Positions 1-7,714 of a stretch of DNA of 20,885 nt are shown here, one piece after another; position 1 is the stretch's first letter; every line of letters starts with the position of its first letter. The notes under the pieces were generated by a model. It ran no database searches and was not told where the DNA came from. It worked only from the letters and a program-made list of their open reading frames with translations. The translations under genes and the position numbers were made by a program. This stretch comes from Candidatus Omnitrophota bacterium (GTDB lineage Bacteria > Omnitrophota > Gorgyraeia > Aquiviventales > Aquiviventaceae). Location: NCBI GenBank assembly GCA_016206585.1, contig JACQRE010000126.1, positions 1 through 20,885 on the forward strand, in the 5' to 3' direction.

Positions 1-2
1 AC

Positions 3-44
3 GTGCGGCTGCTGAAGATCAAGCTGTTGCTGATCAAGCTCTAG
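3..44 (+). CDS. 3' end of an upstream gene (partial)
   Basis: A frame open from the window edge ends in TAG at 42-44 and reads VRLLKIKLLLIKL. All 13 codons end in G or C, as in the coding regions nearby, whereas the competing frame ending at 57 is full of T- and A-ending codons. The piece is too short for any family assignment. It lies 57 bases before the pabB start. Confidence 0.3.
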   Translation: MRLLKIKLLLIKL

Positions 45-84
45 CCACGTCTTTGTGACCTTGTGACCCTCCGTGGTCGTTCTG

Positions 85-93
85 TGTTACAAT
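85..93 (+). promoter_or_regulatory. Extended -10 promoter of pabB, leaderless type
   Basis: The bases TGTTACAAT form an extended -10 element (TG-N-TACAAT). The in-frame ATG of pabB follows after 8 bases, so the expected transcription start falls on or within about two bases of the start codon. No -35 hexamer at standard spacing is evident. The same arrangement recurs at 7668-7676 (minus strand) and 7700-7708 (plus strand), which strengthens the call. Confidence 0.6.
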
Positions 94-101
94 TATTTGC
101 T

Positions 102-1589
102 ATGCCTCGGACGGCCCCGTTTTGTCTGCAGCACGGCCCGCTGACCGTGTACCTCCAGCCGTTGTCCGGATGCCTGAGCCTGATTCCGATCGTCCGGACG
201 ATGGCGCAGGAAGGGCCCCTCATCTGGCTGGACAGCGCGCGCTCCCACCCGGTGACCGGCCGGTGGTCGCTCGTCGGCGGCCATCCCTGGCTGACCCTCC
301 GGGCGCGCGGCGACGGCCTCGAGCTGCACACCAGCGCGTCCAGCCGGCGGTGGAGGGCGAATCCGCTCGCCGCACTCCGCGAAACGCTCGATCGCTACCG
401 GACACCCGCCAGGGCCACCCCACAGGGACGGGGCATCGGCCTCCTCGGCTTCCTCAGCTACGATCTGAACCGCTACATCGAGCGGCTCCCCGAGCCGCAG
501 CCGTCCGACCCATCGGTTCCCGAGATGCTCTGGTACGGGATGAAGACAGTCGTGCTGGTCGATCACCTCCTGCAGCGCAGCTGGCTCCTCAGCATCGCCG
601 ATCCGCATGCGCCGGTTGCGGCAGCACGGCGCGAGGCGCTCGAAGCGATGGAGCGGCTTGAAGCACGGCTGGGGGACACGACGACCTCGGACGATGTCGC
701 CCGGTCGCCCGGTCGCCCGGTCACCCGTGAGGTGCCGTTTGAGGCGACGAGCACGCAGGCGGAGTTCGAGACGATGGTGCGGCGCGCCCTCGAGTACATC
801 CGCGCGGGCGACATCTTCCAGGCGAACGTGGCCCAGCGCTTCACCGCGCCATGGCGCGGTGACGCGCTGCCGCTCTATCTGCAGCTGCGCCGCATCAACC
901 CCTCGCCGTTCGCCTGCTTCCTCGCCTCGGAGGAGCTGTCGGTGGTGAGCTGTTCGCCGGAACGGCTGGTGCGCGTGCAGGAGGGCCGCATCGACACGCG
1001 GCCCATCGCCGGCACGCGGCCGCGCGGTGCTACCCCTGAAGAGGATGCGGTGCGCAGCCTCGAGCTGCTCCTCAGCGAGAAGGAGCGCGCCGAACACATC
1101 ATGCTGGTGGACCTGGCCCGCAACGATCTCGGACGGGTCTGCGCGGCGGGGTCGGTGGCCGTGAACGAGCTGATGGCGCTCGAGGAGTACTCGCACGTCA
1201 TCCACATCGTCTCGGACGTCGCCGGAGAGCTGCGCAACGGCTGCGATGCGGCGGACGTCATCCGCGCGGTGTTCCCGGGCGGGACGATCACCGGCTGCCC
1301 CAAGGTGCGCTGCATGCAGATTCTCCGGGAGCTGGAACCGGTCGCCCGCGGCCTCTACACCGGCTCGCTGGGCGTGATCGGATTCGACGGGACGATGGAC
1401 CTGAACATCGCGATCCGGACGATGGTGGTCCGCCAGGCGCGCGCGTCATTCCATGTCGGGGCCGGCATTGTGGCCGATTCGGAGCCGGAACGGGAATACC
1501 ACGAAACGCTGGCGAAGGCCGGCGCCTTGATGCAAGCCGTGCGGGAGGCGGGCACGCCGGAGTCCTGGGCTGATGCCGCGGCTCGTTGA
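102..1589 (+). CDS. pabB: Aminodeoxychorismate synthase component I (PabB)
   Basis: This 495-residue chorismate-binding enzyme is expected to convert chorismate plus ammonia to 4-amino-4-deoxychorismate for pABA and folate synthesis. An N-terminal anthranilate-synthase-like domain occupies about the first 170 residues and the chorismate-binding domain runs from about 215 to 480. Visible signatures are PIAGTRPRG (residues 301-309), LLSEKERAEHIMLVDLARND, FPGGTITGCPK and GFDGTMDLNIAIRT. The GFDG-x-MDLNIAIRT ending and the adjacent pabC-like gene favour PabB over TrpE. However, the PIAGT motif has Ala where E. coli PabB has Lys, so an anthranilate synthase role is not excluded. ATG 102 is preferred to the earlier GTG at 63 because the -10 element at 85-93 sits between them. 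No glutamine amidotransferase partner is in the window. A four-copy 8-bp repeat lies in the interdomain linker. Confidence 0.9.
   Translation: MPRTAPFCLQHGPLTVYLQPLSGCLSLIPIVRTMAQEGPLIWLDSARSHPVTGRWSLVGGHPWLTLRARGDGLELHTSASSRRWRANPLAALRETLDRYRTPARATPQGRGIGLLGFLSYDLNRYIERLPEPQPSDPSVPEMLWYGMKTVVLVDHLLQRSWLLSIADPHAPVAAARREALEAMERLEARLGDTTTSDDVARSPGRPVTREVPFEATSTQAEFETMVRRALEYIRAGDIFQANVAQRFTAPWRGDALPLYLQLRRINPSPFACFLASEELSVVSCSPERLVRVQEGRIDTRPIAGTRPRGATPEEDAVRSLELLLSEKERAEHIMLVDLARNDLGRVCAAGSVAVNELMALEEYSHVIHIVSDVAGELRNGCDAADVIRAVFPGGTITGCPKVRCMQILRELEPVARGLYTGSLGVIGFDGTMDLNIAIRTMVVRQARASFHVGAGIVADSEPEREYHETLAKAGALMQAVREAGTPESWADAAAR
696..727 (+). repeat. Four tandem 8-bp repeats inside pabB
   Basis: GTCGCCCG occurs three times in a row, followed by a fourth copy with one change (GTCACCCG). 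The tract encodes part of the linker between the two PabB domains (around VARSPGRPVTRE). Because the unit is not a multiple of three, gain or loss of one copy would shift the frame. Confidence 0.85.
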
Positions 1590-2397
1590 GCCCCTGCAGG
1601 GTGCTGTGCCGACGGAGGCCGCCGCCAACGGCTGCTTTGAGACGATGCGGGCCTACGGCGGGCGCATCTTCCGCCTGGCGGCGCACCTCGAGCGGCTGTA
1701 CGGCTCGGCCCAGTTTCTGGGCACCCGCGCGCCCTCGGATCGCCGGCGGTTCGCCGCACGGCTCGCGGATGCGCTGACGCGCTCGGGGCTTCAGGAGGCA
1801 GTCGTGCGCGTCGCGCTGATGCCGCGTCCCGGGATGGAGGCCGCGCCGAGCATCGTGGTGCAGCCCGCGATCATCCCGCCGGCGTCGGCCTACCGCCGCG
1901 GGATCCGCGTGGCGGTCGTGCCGGCCCGAAAGTTCTCCGTGGGCTCCATCAATCCAGAATCGAAGTACTCGGCCAGGCTCGGCAGCGTGCTGGCGATCAT
2001 GGACGCCCAGCTGCGCGGGGTCGATGAGGCGCTCTTCATGGACGCGATGGGCTCGGTGACCGAGAGCACCGCCAGCAACTTCGGCATCGTCTCGCGGGGG
2101 GCGATCCTGACCCCGCCGTGCTGGCTGGGGCTGCTGGCTGGCATCACGCGGGACGTGCTGTTCGAGGCATCCGGCGCGCTGCGCGTGCCGATTCGCGAAG
2201 CCCCACTCACACGCCACGACCTGTACAATGCGGCCGAAGCCTTTATGACCAGCACGCTGAAAGAGGTCATCGGCGTGACGTGGATCGACGGCCGGCGGAT
2301 CGGCGACGGCAAACCGGGACCAGTGACCCGAAAGCTCCTGGTCGCATTCCGAACGCTGGTGAGGCAAGAGCGTGGGATGCGCCACTCCACAGGTTGA
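1573..2397 (+). CDS. pabC: Class IV aminotransferase, probable 4-amino-4-deoxychorismate lyase (PabC)
   Basis: This 274-residue fold-type IV PLP enzyme is probably the lyase that releases pABA and pyruvate from aminodeoxychorismate. Family marks in order are CFETMRAYGGRIFRLAAHLERL (about 21-42, shown here with its typical spacing), the likely PLP-binding Lys131 in NPESKYSARLG, Glu164 in VTESTASNFG, and the late EAFMTSTLKEV segment. The ATG lies within the end of pabB (17-base overlap), which indicates translational coupling and supports the PabC assignment. The same family contains branched-chain and D-amino-acid aminotransferases; sequence alone does not separate them, so the specific role rests on the neighbour. 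Confidence 0.8.
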   Translation: MPRLVEPLQGAVPTEAAANGCFETMRAYGGRIFRLAAHLERLYGSAQFLGTRAPSDRRRFAARLADALTRSGLQEAVVRVALMPRPGMEAAPSIVVQPAIIPPASAYRRGIRVAVVPARKFSVGSINPESKYSARLGSVLAIMDAQLRGVDEALFMDAMGSVTESTASNFGIVSRGAILTPPCWLGLLAGITRDVLFEASGALRVPIREAPLTRHDLYNAAEAFMTSTLKEVIGVTWIDGRRIGDGKPGPVTRKLLVAFRTLVRQERGMRHSTG

Positions 2398-2404
2398 CAC
2401 GGTG

Positions 2405-3961
2405 ATGGTGACGGTGAAGCGTGCACTCTTGAGTTGCCACGACAAGGCGGGGCTGGACGCCTTCGCGAAGGCGCTGGCCGCGCTGGGGGTGGAGCTGATC
2501 GCCTCCGGCGGGACCGCCGACCACCTCACCAAGCAGGGCCTGAAGGTGCGGAGCATCGAGGAGTTCGCCGGCATCCGCGAGCAGCTCGACGGCCGCGTGA
2601 AGACGCTGCATCCCAAGATCCACGCCGGCATCCTCGCGCGGCGCGACGACCCCGCCCACCTGCAGTCGGTCGGGCCGCAGGGGCTCATCGATCTCGTGGC
2701 GGTGAACCTCTACCCCTTCGAGGAGACGGTGCGGCAGCCGGGTGTGGGCCTGGCTGATGCCGTGGAACAGATCGACATCGGCGGCGTCGCGCTCCTGCGG
2801 GCGGCCGCGAAGAACTTCCCGCACGTCGCCGTGGTCTGCGCGCCGCAGCAGTACGCCGTGGTGGCCGAAGCGCTGCGCCGGGGCAAGGGCCAGCTGCCGG
2901 AATCGCTGACGCGGCAGCTGGCGGTCGATGCCTTTCAGCTGACGAGCGGGTATGACACCGGGATTTCGAGCTATCTGGAGGGGATGAACGGGACCGCGGC
3001 GTCCGGCTCCCCAGCGCTGCCCGAGGCGGCGACGGCGGTGGTGCGCAAACGCCAGGCGCTGCGCTATGGCGAGAACCCGCACCAGCAGGGCGCCTGGTAT
3101 GCCCCGTCGGCCGGCCCCGTCTGGGGCGTGGGCACCTTGACGCAGCTCCAGGGCAAGGCGCTGTCCTACAACAACCTCCTCGATATCGATGCCGCGCTGC
3201 GCGCCCTGCTCGAATTCCATGAGCCCGCGTGCGTCATCATCAAACACCACTCGCAGGGCGGCCTGGCCAGCGCGGCGACCGCACAACAGGCGTACGAGCG
3301 GGCGTACGCATGCGACGCCGAGTCGGCCTTCGGCGGCATCGTCGGATTCAACCGGCCGGTCGATGAGGCGCTCGCGACGCGGTTGACGGCGACGTTCCTC
3401 GAGGTGATCGCAGCACCGTCCATCGAGCCGCAGGCCGCGGCGCGGTTCAGCAACAAGACCAATCTGCGGGTGGTGACGCTGGACTGGCCCGCGCGGATCC
3501 CGCAGGGGCCGGAGTGGCGGCAGCTCCTTGGCGGCTGGCTGCTTCAGGAGCCCGATGCGCTCACGATCAAAGCCGACGCCCTGAAGGTGGCGACGAAGCG
3601 AGCCCCCACGGAGCGGGAGCGGGCGGACCTCCTCTTTGCCTGGAGCGCGGCGAAGCACGTGAAGTCCAACGGCATCGTGCTCGCACACGACCGCGCGACC
3701 GTCGGGATCGGCCAGGGCCAGCCCAGCCGGGTCGGCTCGGTGCGCCTGGCCATTCAGAAGGCGGGGGACCGCGCCCGGGACGCTGTGGCGGCCTCGGATG
3801 GGTTCTTCCCGTTTCCCGACAGCATCGAGCTGCTGGCGAAGGCGGGTGTGGCGGCCGTCATCCAACCGGGCGGCTCGATCCGGGATCCTGAAGTCGTCGA
3901 GGCGGCGGATCGCGCCAACCTCGCGATGCTCATCACCGGCGTGCGGCATTTTCGCCATTGA
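2405..3961 (+). CDS. purH: Bifunctional AICAR formyltransferase/IMP cyclohydrolase (PurH)
   Basis: This 518-residue enzyme catalyses the last two steps of IMP synthesis, using 10-formyl-tetrahydrofolate. The N-terminal MGS-like cyclohydrolase domain shows KRALLSCHDKAGLDAFAKAL, IASGGTADHL, RVKTLHPKIHAGIL, NLYPFEETV and GGVALLRAAAKNF. The formyltransferase domain shows RYGENPHQ, KH at residues 280-281 (the catalytic Lys-His pair), ESAFGGIVGFNRPVD, DGFFPFPDSIE and IQPGGSIRDPEVV, ending in RHFRH. The loop after Lys-His reads HSQGG instead of the common bacterial NPCG. ATG 2405 fits the usual PurH start (a few residues before KRALLS) better than the in-frame ATG at 2372, which lies inside pabC. 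The gap to pabC is 7 bases. Confidence 0.95.
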   Translation: MVTVKRALLSCHDKAGLDAFAKALAALGVELIASGGTADHLTKQGLKVRSIEEFAGIREQLDGRVKTLHPKIHAGILARRDDPAHLQSVGPQGLIDLVAVNLYPFEETVRQPGVGLADAVEQIDIGGVALLRAAAKNFPHVAVVCAPQQYAVVAEALRRGKGQLPESLTRQLAVDAFQLTSGYDTGISSYLEGMNGTAASGSPALPEAATAVVRKRQALRYGENPHQQGAWYAPSAGPVWGVGTLTQLQGKALSYNNLLDIDAALRALLEFHEPACVIIKHHSQGGLASAATAQQAYERAYACDAESAFGGIVGFNRPVDEALATRLTATFLEVIAAPSIEPQAAARFSNKTNLRVVTLDWPARIPQGPEWRQLLGGWLLQEPDALTIKADALKVATKRAPTERERADLLFAWSAAKHVKSNGIVLAHDRATVGIGQGQPSRVGSVRLAIQKAGDRARDAVAASDGFFPFPDSIELLAKAGVAAVIQPGGSIRDPEVVEAADRANLAMLITGVRHFRH

Positions 3962-3963
3962 CC

Positions 3964-4512
3964 ATGGACCTGTACGAGTTGTGGGACAAGGCGCGGAAGA
4001 GCACCGAGATCCTGCGGATGCAGCTCCAGGACCTCGCTACGTTCGAGCAGACGCCCGTGCCGTACATCTTCCTGGCCGAATCGGCGCTGAATGCCGGCGA
4101 TACCGTCGTCCGACGGGGCCACGTGGTCATCGAGCGCCCCGCCATCGTGCTGCCCAACTTCTCGCCCCAGTTTGAAGGCTTCGACGTCAACGAGTCGCTG
4201 CACCTCAACCCGGACGCGCTCGCCACGTTCCTGCTCGTGCGGGGCATCCACTTCCCATCGATGAAATACCGCCATCAGCTCTCCTCGCTGGACGTGTTCG
4301 AGGGATCGCTGCGGCAGGGCATCCAGCACTACACCAACCGGCTCGCGGCCGCCGAGGATACCCGGACGGGGCTGGTCATCGGACCGGAGGCGGCGTGGCA
4401 GTTCTCCCTCCTCCTGCTGGTCGGCGCGCTCGTCGTCCGGTCGGCGGAAGGCGACCTGCGGCGGATCCTGGAGGCCTGGCGCCGGCGGCAGCGGCACACC
4501 GGCGGCGGGTGA
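3964..4512 (+). CDS. Conserved-looking protein of unknown function in the folate/purine operon
   Basis: I do not recognise this 182-residue protein. It starts two bases after the purH stop (ATG 3964; an alternative TTG overlaps the stop) and its own stop overlaps a possible GTG start of the next gene, so it is an operon member. The N-terminal half contains VPYIFLAESALNAGDTVVRR, HVVIERPAIVLPNFSPQFEG and a Leu-rich segment. A hydrophobic stretch, WQFSLLLLVGALVVRS, around 140-155 could be one membrane segment or a buried helix. The C-terminus is strongly basic (LRRILEAWRRRQRH). There is no signal peptide. Codon usage matches its neighbours, so the frame is convincing even though the function is not. 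Confidence 0.75.
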   Translation: MDLYELWDKARKSTEILRMQLQDLATFEQTPVPYIFLAESALNAGDTVVRRGHVVIERPAIVLPNFSPQFEGFDVNESLHLNPDALATFLLVRGIHFPSMKYRHQLSSLDVFEGSLRQGIQHYTNRLAAAEDTRTGLVIGPEAAWQFSLLLLVGALVVRSAEGDLRRILEAWRRRQRHTGGG

Positions 4513-4520
4513 GTCAACCG

Positions 4521-4895
4521 ATGTATCTGGCGAAGGTGCTCGTGATCGATGATGAAGAGGGGGTGCGGTCGTTCATCCAGCGCGCCCTGGAGACCCATTA
4601 CGAGGTCTACCTGGCGAAGCACGGCGAGGAAGGGATTCAGCAGGCCGCTCGCGTCAAGCCGGATCTCATCCTCCTGGACCTGCGCATGCCCGGCCTCACC
4701 GGCCTCGAGGTGCTGGCCAAGCTGAAGGCCACGCAGGAGACAAGCGGCATTCCCGTGGTCGTCGTGAGCATGCAGGGCGAAACCGACGTCCTCATCGACT
4801 GCCAGCGCGCGGGTGCCGTGGATCACGTCATCAAGCCGTTCAATCTGGATGACCTGCGGCGGGTGATCCAGCGGCAGCTATCTGGATTGGGATGA
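4521..4895 (+). CDS. Stand-alone response regulator receiver (CheY-like)
   Basis: A 124-residue single receiver domain. The acidic pocket is Asp10-Asp11, the phosphoacceptor is Asp53 in LILLDLRMPGLTG, the switch hydroxyl is Ser83 (VVVVSMQG) and the conserved Lys is Lys105 (IKPF). There is no output domain, so it must act by protein contact or phosphotransfer. It sits between a gene of unknown function and folC, an unusual place for a signalling protein. GTG 4509, overlapping the preceding stop as GTGA, is an alternative start that would add four residues. Confidence 0.9.
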   Translation: MYLAKVLVIDDEEGVRSFIQRALETHYEVYLAKHGEEGIQQAARVKPDLILLDLRMPGLTGLEVLAKLKATQETSGIPVVVVSMQGETDVLIDCQRAGAVDHVIKPFNLDDLRRVIQRQLSGLG

Positions 4896-4941
4896 CCCAA
4901 CACGGAAGGGAGGGGTGCGCGTGGACGGGACGGAGACGGCG

Positions 4942-6333
4942 ATGAGCTACGAGGAGGCGGTGGCGTTCCTGGACACGTTGACGAACTATGAGCGCGTCCC
5001 CAAGCCGCAGGAGATGCGGGCGGTGCGCCTCGACCGGATGCGGCGGCTCTGCCGCCTGCTCGGCGACCCGCAGCGCTCCTTCCGCTCGGTGCTGGTGACC
5101 GGCACCAACGGGAAGGGTTCGATCTGCGCGATGGTGTATTCCATGCTGCGGGAAAGCCGCCTGCGCGCCGGCCTCTACACGTCGCCCCATCTCGAGCAGG
5201 TCCGCGAGCGGATCCGGGTGTGGAGCGACGGGCCGTCGGAGACGGACCGCGTCCACGGCGACGACTGGATCAGCCAAGAGGAGTTCGCCGCGGTCGTCGA
5301 CCGGCTGCGCCCGGCACTCGAGACGCTCTGCCGGGAGACCCCGGAGCAGCCCCCGACCTACTTTGAAGCGATGACCGCCGCCGCGTTCCTCCACTTCCGC
5401 CAGCGCCAGGTCGAGGTGGCGGTGCTCGAAGTGGGGCTCGGGGGCCGGCTGGATGCGACGAACGTCGTCGACGAAGCGGTGGCGGTGATCGGGCCGATCG
5501 ACGTGGATCACGCCGAGGTGCTGGGCGACGAACCCGGCCTCATCGCGAAGGAGAAGGCGGGGATCATCAAACCGGGGTGCAGCGTCATCACCGCCACGCA
5601 GCGGGAGCAGGTCATGCCGGCCCTGCTCTCGGCGTGCGAAGCCCAGGGCGCGCCGCTGTTCATCTGCGGCCAGGACCTCACGGCCAGCGTGCAGCGCCAT
5701 GCGCTGGACGGCCTGGCAGTGTCCATCACCGGATTCCGCGGCATCTACCCGTCCCTGCGCATTCCGCTGATCGGGCGCCATCAGGCGCAGAATGCGGCGA
5801 TAGCGGTCGGGGCGTTGGAGCTCCTGGCCGACACCGGCATCCCCCACCGCCTGGTCGAGCGGGGCCTGGCGCGGGTCGACTGGCCCGGCCGCATCGAGGT
5901 GGTGAGCGAGGCTCCGCGCATCATCATGGACGGCGCCCACAACCCGCACGCCGCCGCCGCCCTCTTTGAGACGCTCGCGGAGTTCTGCCAGGGCCGGGCG
6001 GTCCACCTCCTCATCGGGATGTCATCGGATAAATCGGCGGAGTCGCTGGGCCGGCTGCTGGGCGGGTTGTGCGTGAGTGCCACCTGCACGCAGAGCCGCC
6101 ACTCCCGCGCGCTGGATCCGGTGGAGCTGGCTCGGCGCCTAACCCCCTTCTGTCCCGACGTGCACGTGATGTCCGATCCGGTGGATGCCTACACCTACCT
6201 CCTCAATGCCGTCTCGCCGGATGACGTCATCGTGGTCACCGGCTCGCTGTTCCTCGTCGGGGAGCTGCGCGCGGCACTCCGGCAGGCGCACGTGAGGTCC
6301 CGGCGGCCGGCCGAGCCGCAGTTCGTGGGATAG
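4942..6333 (+). CDS. folC: Folylpolyglutamate/dihydrofolate synthase (FolC)
   Basis: This 463-residue Mur-ligase-type ATP-dependent enzyme adds glutamate to folates (and possibly to dihydropteroate). The P-loop GTNGKGS is at residues 54-60, followed by LYTSPHLEQVRERIRV, YFEAMTAAAFLHF, the LEVGLGGRLDATNVV block, DHAEVLGD, IAKEKAGIIKPG, a WPGRIE motif and DGAHNPHAA in the C-terminal domain. Start ATG 4942 gives MSYEEAVAFLDTLTNYER, the usual family N-terminus, with GGAG six bases upstream. GTG 4921, which follows a richer GGGAGGGG tract, is a credible alternative seven residues earlier. The gene is 46 bases after the receiver gene and just ahead of the tautomerase gene in the same direction. Confidence 0.93.
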   Translation: MSYEEAVAFLDTLTNYERVPKPQEMRAVRLDRMRRLCRLLGDPQRSFRSVLVTGTNGKGSICAMVYSMLRESRLRAGLYTSPHLEQVRERIRVWSDGPSETDRVHGDDWISQEEFAAVVDRLRPALETLCRETPEQPPTYFEAMTAAAFLHFRQRQVEVAVLEVGLGGRLDATNVVDEAVAVIGPIDVDHAEVLGDEPGLIAKEKAGIIKPGCSVITATQREQVMPALLSACEAQGAPLFICGQDLTASVQRHALDGLAVSITGFRGIYPSLRIPLIGRHQAQNAAIAVGALELLADTGIPHRLVERGLARVDWPGRIEVVSEAPRIIMDGAHNPHAAAALFETLAEFCQGRAVHLLIGMSSDKSAESLGRLLGGLCVSATCTQSRHSRALDPVELARRLTPFCPDVHVMSDPVDAYTYLLNAVSPDDVIVVTGSLFLVGELRAALRQAHVRSRRPAEPQFVG

Positions 6334-6344
6334 GAGGAGCCAGC

Positions 6345-6524
6345 ATGCCGATGATCACCGTGGAGTGGCTTGAGGGGAGGACGCCGCAGCAGAAGACGGC
6401 GTTGACCGACGCGATCACGAAGGCGTTTGTGGAGCTGGCGAAGGTCCAGTCCGAGCAGGTGTGGATCGTCTTTAAAGACGTGAAGCGGTCGGACTGGGCG
6501 ATGGCCGGGAAACTGCTGGGTTAG
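6345..6524 (+). CDS. 4-oxalocrotonate tautomerase family protein
   Basis: A 59-residue ORF beginning MPMITVEWLEGRTPQQK. It has the family's catalytic Pro directly after the initiator Met, the right size for a 4-OT subunit (about 60 residues), and the VWIVFKDVKRSDWAMAGKLL ending typical of the small tautomerases. A strong Shine-Dalgarno (AGGAGG) lies seven bases or so before ATG 6345. These proteins act as hexamers on 2-hydroxymuconate-like enols, but many members have unknown substrates and nothing here identifies one. It is the last gene of the + operon. Its stop overlaps the stop of the convergent protease gene (TTAG read on both strands). Confidence 0.88.
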   Translation: MPMITVEWLEGRTPQQKTALTDAITKAFVELAKVQSEQVWIVFKDVKRSDWAMAGKLLG

Positions 6525-7303
6525 TTCGGTGTGTTCAAGTAGTCGATGTAGTCCGCGACGCCGTAGATCGCCTCCTTGACGGCGCGCAGGCGCTCCGGAA
6601 CGAACGGGTGCGTCGCGGCGTAGTAGGGCCTGACGACGCCGCGGGGCAGGTAGTGGGACTTCCCGCGGTCCTCCTCGTGCAGCGTCTCCAGGAACGTCAG
6701 CATCGCCGACGGATCGAACCCCGCCGCTTTCGTGTACTTCACCCCCAGCCGGTCCGCTTCCAACTCGGCGTCGCGTGCGTAAGCCAGCTGGGCGGCCTGG
6801 GCGGCCACACTCACCCCTCCCGCCGCCTGGCCGCCGCCGGATGCCAGCGTCGCCAGCTGCACGATCTGCATCCCCAGCGAGCTCTCATAGCGGCTGACGG
6901 CATGGCGCGCGGCGATGTGCGCGATCTCGTGCGCGATGACCCCCGCCAGCTCGTCGTCTCCAGAGGTCTTCTTGATCAGCCCCTCGTTGAGGAAGACGTA
7001 GCCGCCGGGCAGGGAAAAGGCGTTCACGTCGTCGTCCTTGACCACTGCGAAGGAGTAGACCAGCTCCCGGCGGTCGCACACCTCCGCCAGGCGATGCCCG
7101 ATCGCCTGCACCCGGTGCTGCATCGCCTCATCCGGCACGAGGGTCAGCTCCCGCTCCACGCGGCGGGCGAGCTTGCGGCCGATCTCCACCTCTTTGTCGG
7201 TCGAGGTGAGGGTGTATTCCTGCCGCTGCGTCGCCAGGTTGAAGTCGCTCCGGACGCAGCCGGCCAGGGTGAGCAGGAGGGCGAGACTCCACAGGCGAGA
7301 CAT
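6521..7303 (-). CDS. M48 family lipoprotein zinc metalloprotease
   Basis: A 260-residue BepA/YfgC-like peptidase without the TPR tail of BepA. The N-terminus is a lipoprotein signal with lipobox LAGC (Cys16), so the protein is probably anchored on the periplasmic side of a membrane. The zinc site is HEIAH at 125-129, with Glu180 in DAELEADRLG as the likely third ligand. NAFSLPGGYVFLNEGLI, the substrate-edge segment typical of M48, precedes it. By analogy it may degrade misassembled envelope proteins; this is inference. It is 13 bases downstream of the zinc-ribbon gene, so the two are probably cotranscribed. Confidence 0.92.
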   Translation of the reverse strand: MSRLWSLALLLTLAGCVRSDFNLATQRQEYTLTSTDKEVEIGRKLARRVERELTLVPDEAMQHRVQAIGHRLAEVCDRRELVYSFAVVKDDDVNAFSLPGGYVFLNEGLIKKTSGDDELAGVIAHEIAHIAARHAVSRYESSLGMQIVQLATLASGGGQAAGGVSVAAQAAQLAYARDAELEADRLGVKYTKAAGFDPSAMLTFLETLHEEDRGKSHYLPRGVVRPYYAATHPFVPERLRAVKEAIYGVADYIDYLNTPN

Positions 7304-7316
7304 CGATCGGTTGACG

Positions 7317-7661
7317 TTAAAACGAGAAGACGGCGTTGTTCTGGTTGAGGTGCTCCACGACGGTGCGGACCGTCCGGATCGTCAGGTCAACCAGCGCCAC
7401 CGTGTAGACGACCATCGCGAGCGTCAGCAGCCACTTCGCCCAGCGGGCGAAACGGGGGTTGCCCCACACGAGCGGCAGCCCCATCGGCCCCAGGACGAAG
7501 AAGAGCATGAAGAGCACGAACCAGACGTTGTGATACCACTTCGAGGAAGCCGGGGCGGCCCCCGAGCCGGTCAGCGCGCGGCCGCATTGGCCGCAGAACT
7601 TCGCCGCCGCCGATACCGCCGCACCACACCCCAGGCACAGATCTGCGGGCGATGGTTCCAT
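7317..7661 (-). CDS. Zinc-ribbon protein with two membrane segments
   Basis: This 114-residue protein has an N-terminal zinc ribbon with Cys9, Cys12, Cys23 and Cys26 (C-x2-C ... C-x2-C), then a short Gly/Ala/Ser linker. Two hydrophobic helices follow (about 48-66 and 77-96), separated by a loop with WGNPRFARW. The architecture matches the many small zinc-ribbon membrane proteins of unknown function. It is the first gene of a two-gene unit with the M48 protease. Its ATG lies six bases after an extended -10 element (TGATAGAAT), which suggests a leaderless transcript and supports this start. Confidence 0.85.
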   Translation of the reverse strand: MEPSPADLCLGCGAAVSAAAKFCGQCGRALTGSGAAPASSKWYHNVWFVLFMLFFVLGPMGLPLVWGNPRFARWAKWLLTLAMVVYTVALVDLTIRTVRTVVEHLNQNNAVFSF

Positions 7662-7667
7662 GGAGGT

Positions 7668-7676
7668 ATTCTATCA
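7668..7676 (-). promoter_or_regulatory. Extended -10 promoter of the zinc-ribbon/protease unit, leaderless type
   Basis: Read on the minus strand the bases are TGATAGAAT (TG-N-TAGAAT). Six bases later comes the ATG at 7661, so transcription should begin at about the start codon. The element is back to back with the + strand promoter at 7700-7708. Confidence 0.6.
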
Positions 7677-7699
7677 CGGCGGACGGGGTATCGCGCCTA

Positions 7700-7708
7700 T
7701 GCTACAAT
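7700..7708 (+). promoter_or_regulatory. Extended -10 promoter of the exported TPR gene, leaderless type
   Basis: TGCTACAAT (TG-N-TACAAT) is followed after six bases by ATG 7715. It shares its -10 hexamer with the pabB promoter. No convincing -35 box is seen. It probably drives the whole 7715-12884 block. Confidence 0.6.
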
Positions 7709-7714
7709 GCCTGC

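Noticed and set aside
102..1589. Assignment of the chorismate-binding gene as trpE because of its PIAGT motif
   Set aside because: Many PabB proteins share PIAGT. The GFDG-x-MDLNIAIRT ending and the overlapping pabC-like gene favour aminodeoxychorismate synthase.
2267..3958. A 563-codon open frame on the minus strand opposite purH
   Set aside because: PurH on the plus strand is certain; this frame has no recognisable motif and crosses the pabC/purH boundary.
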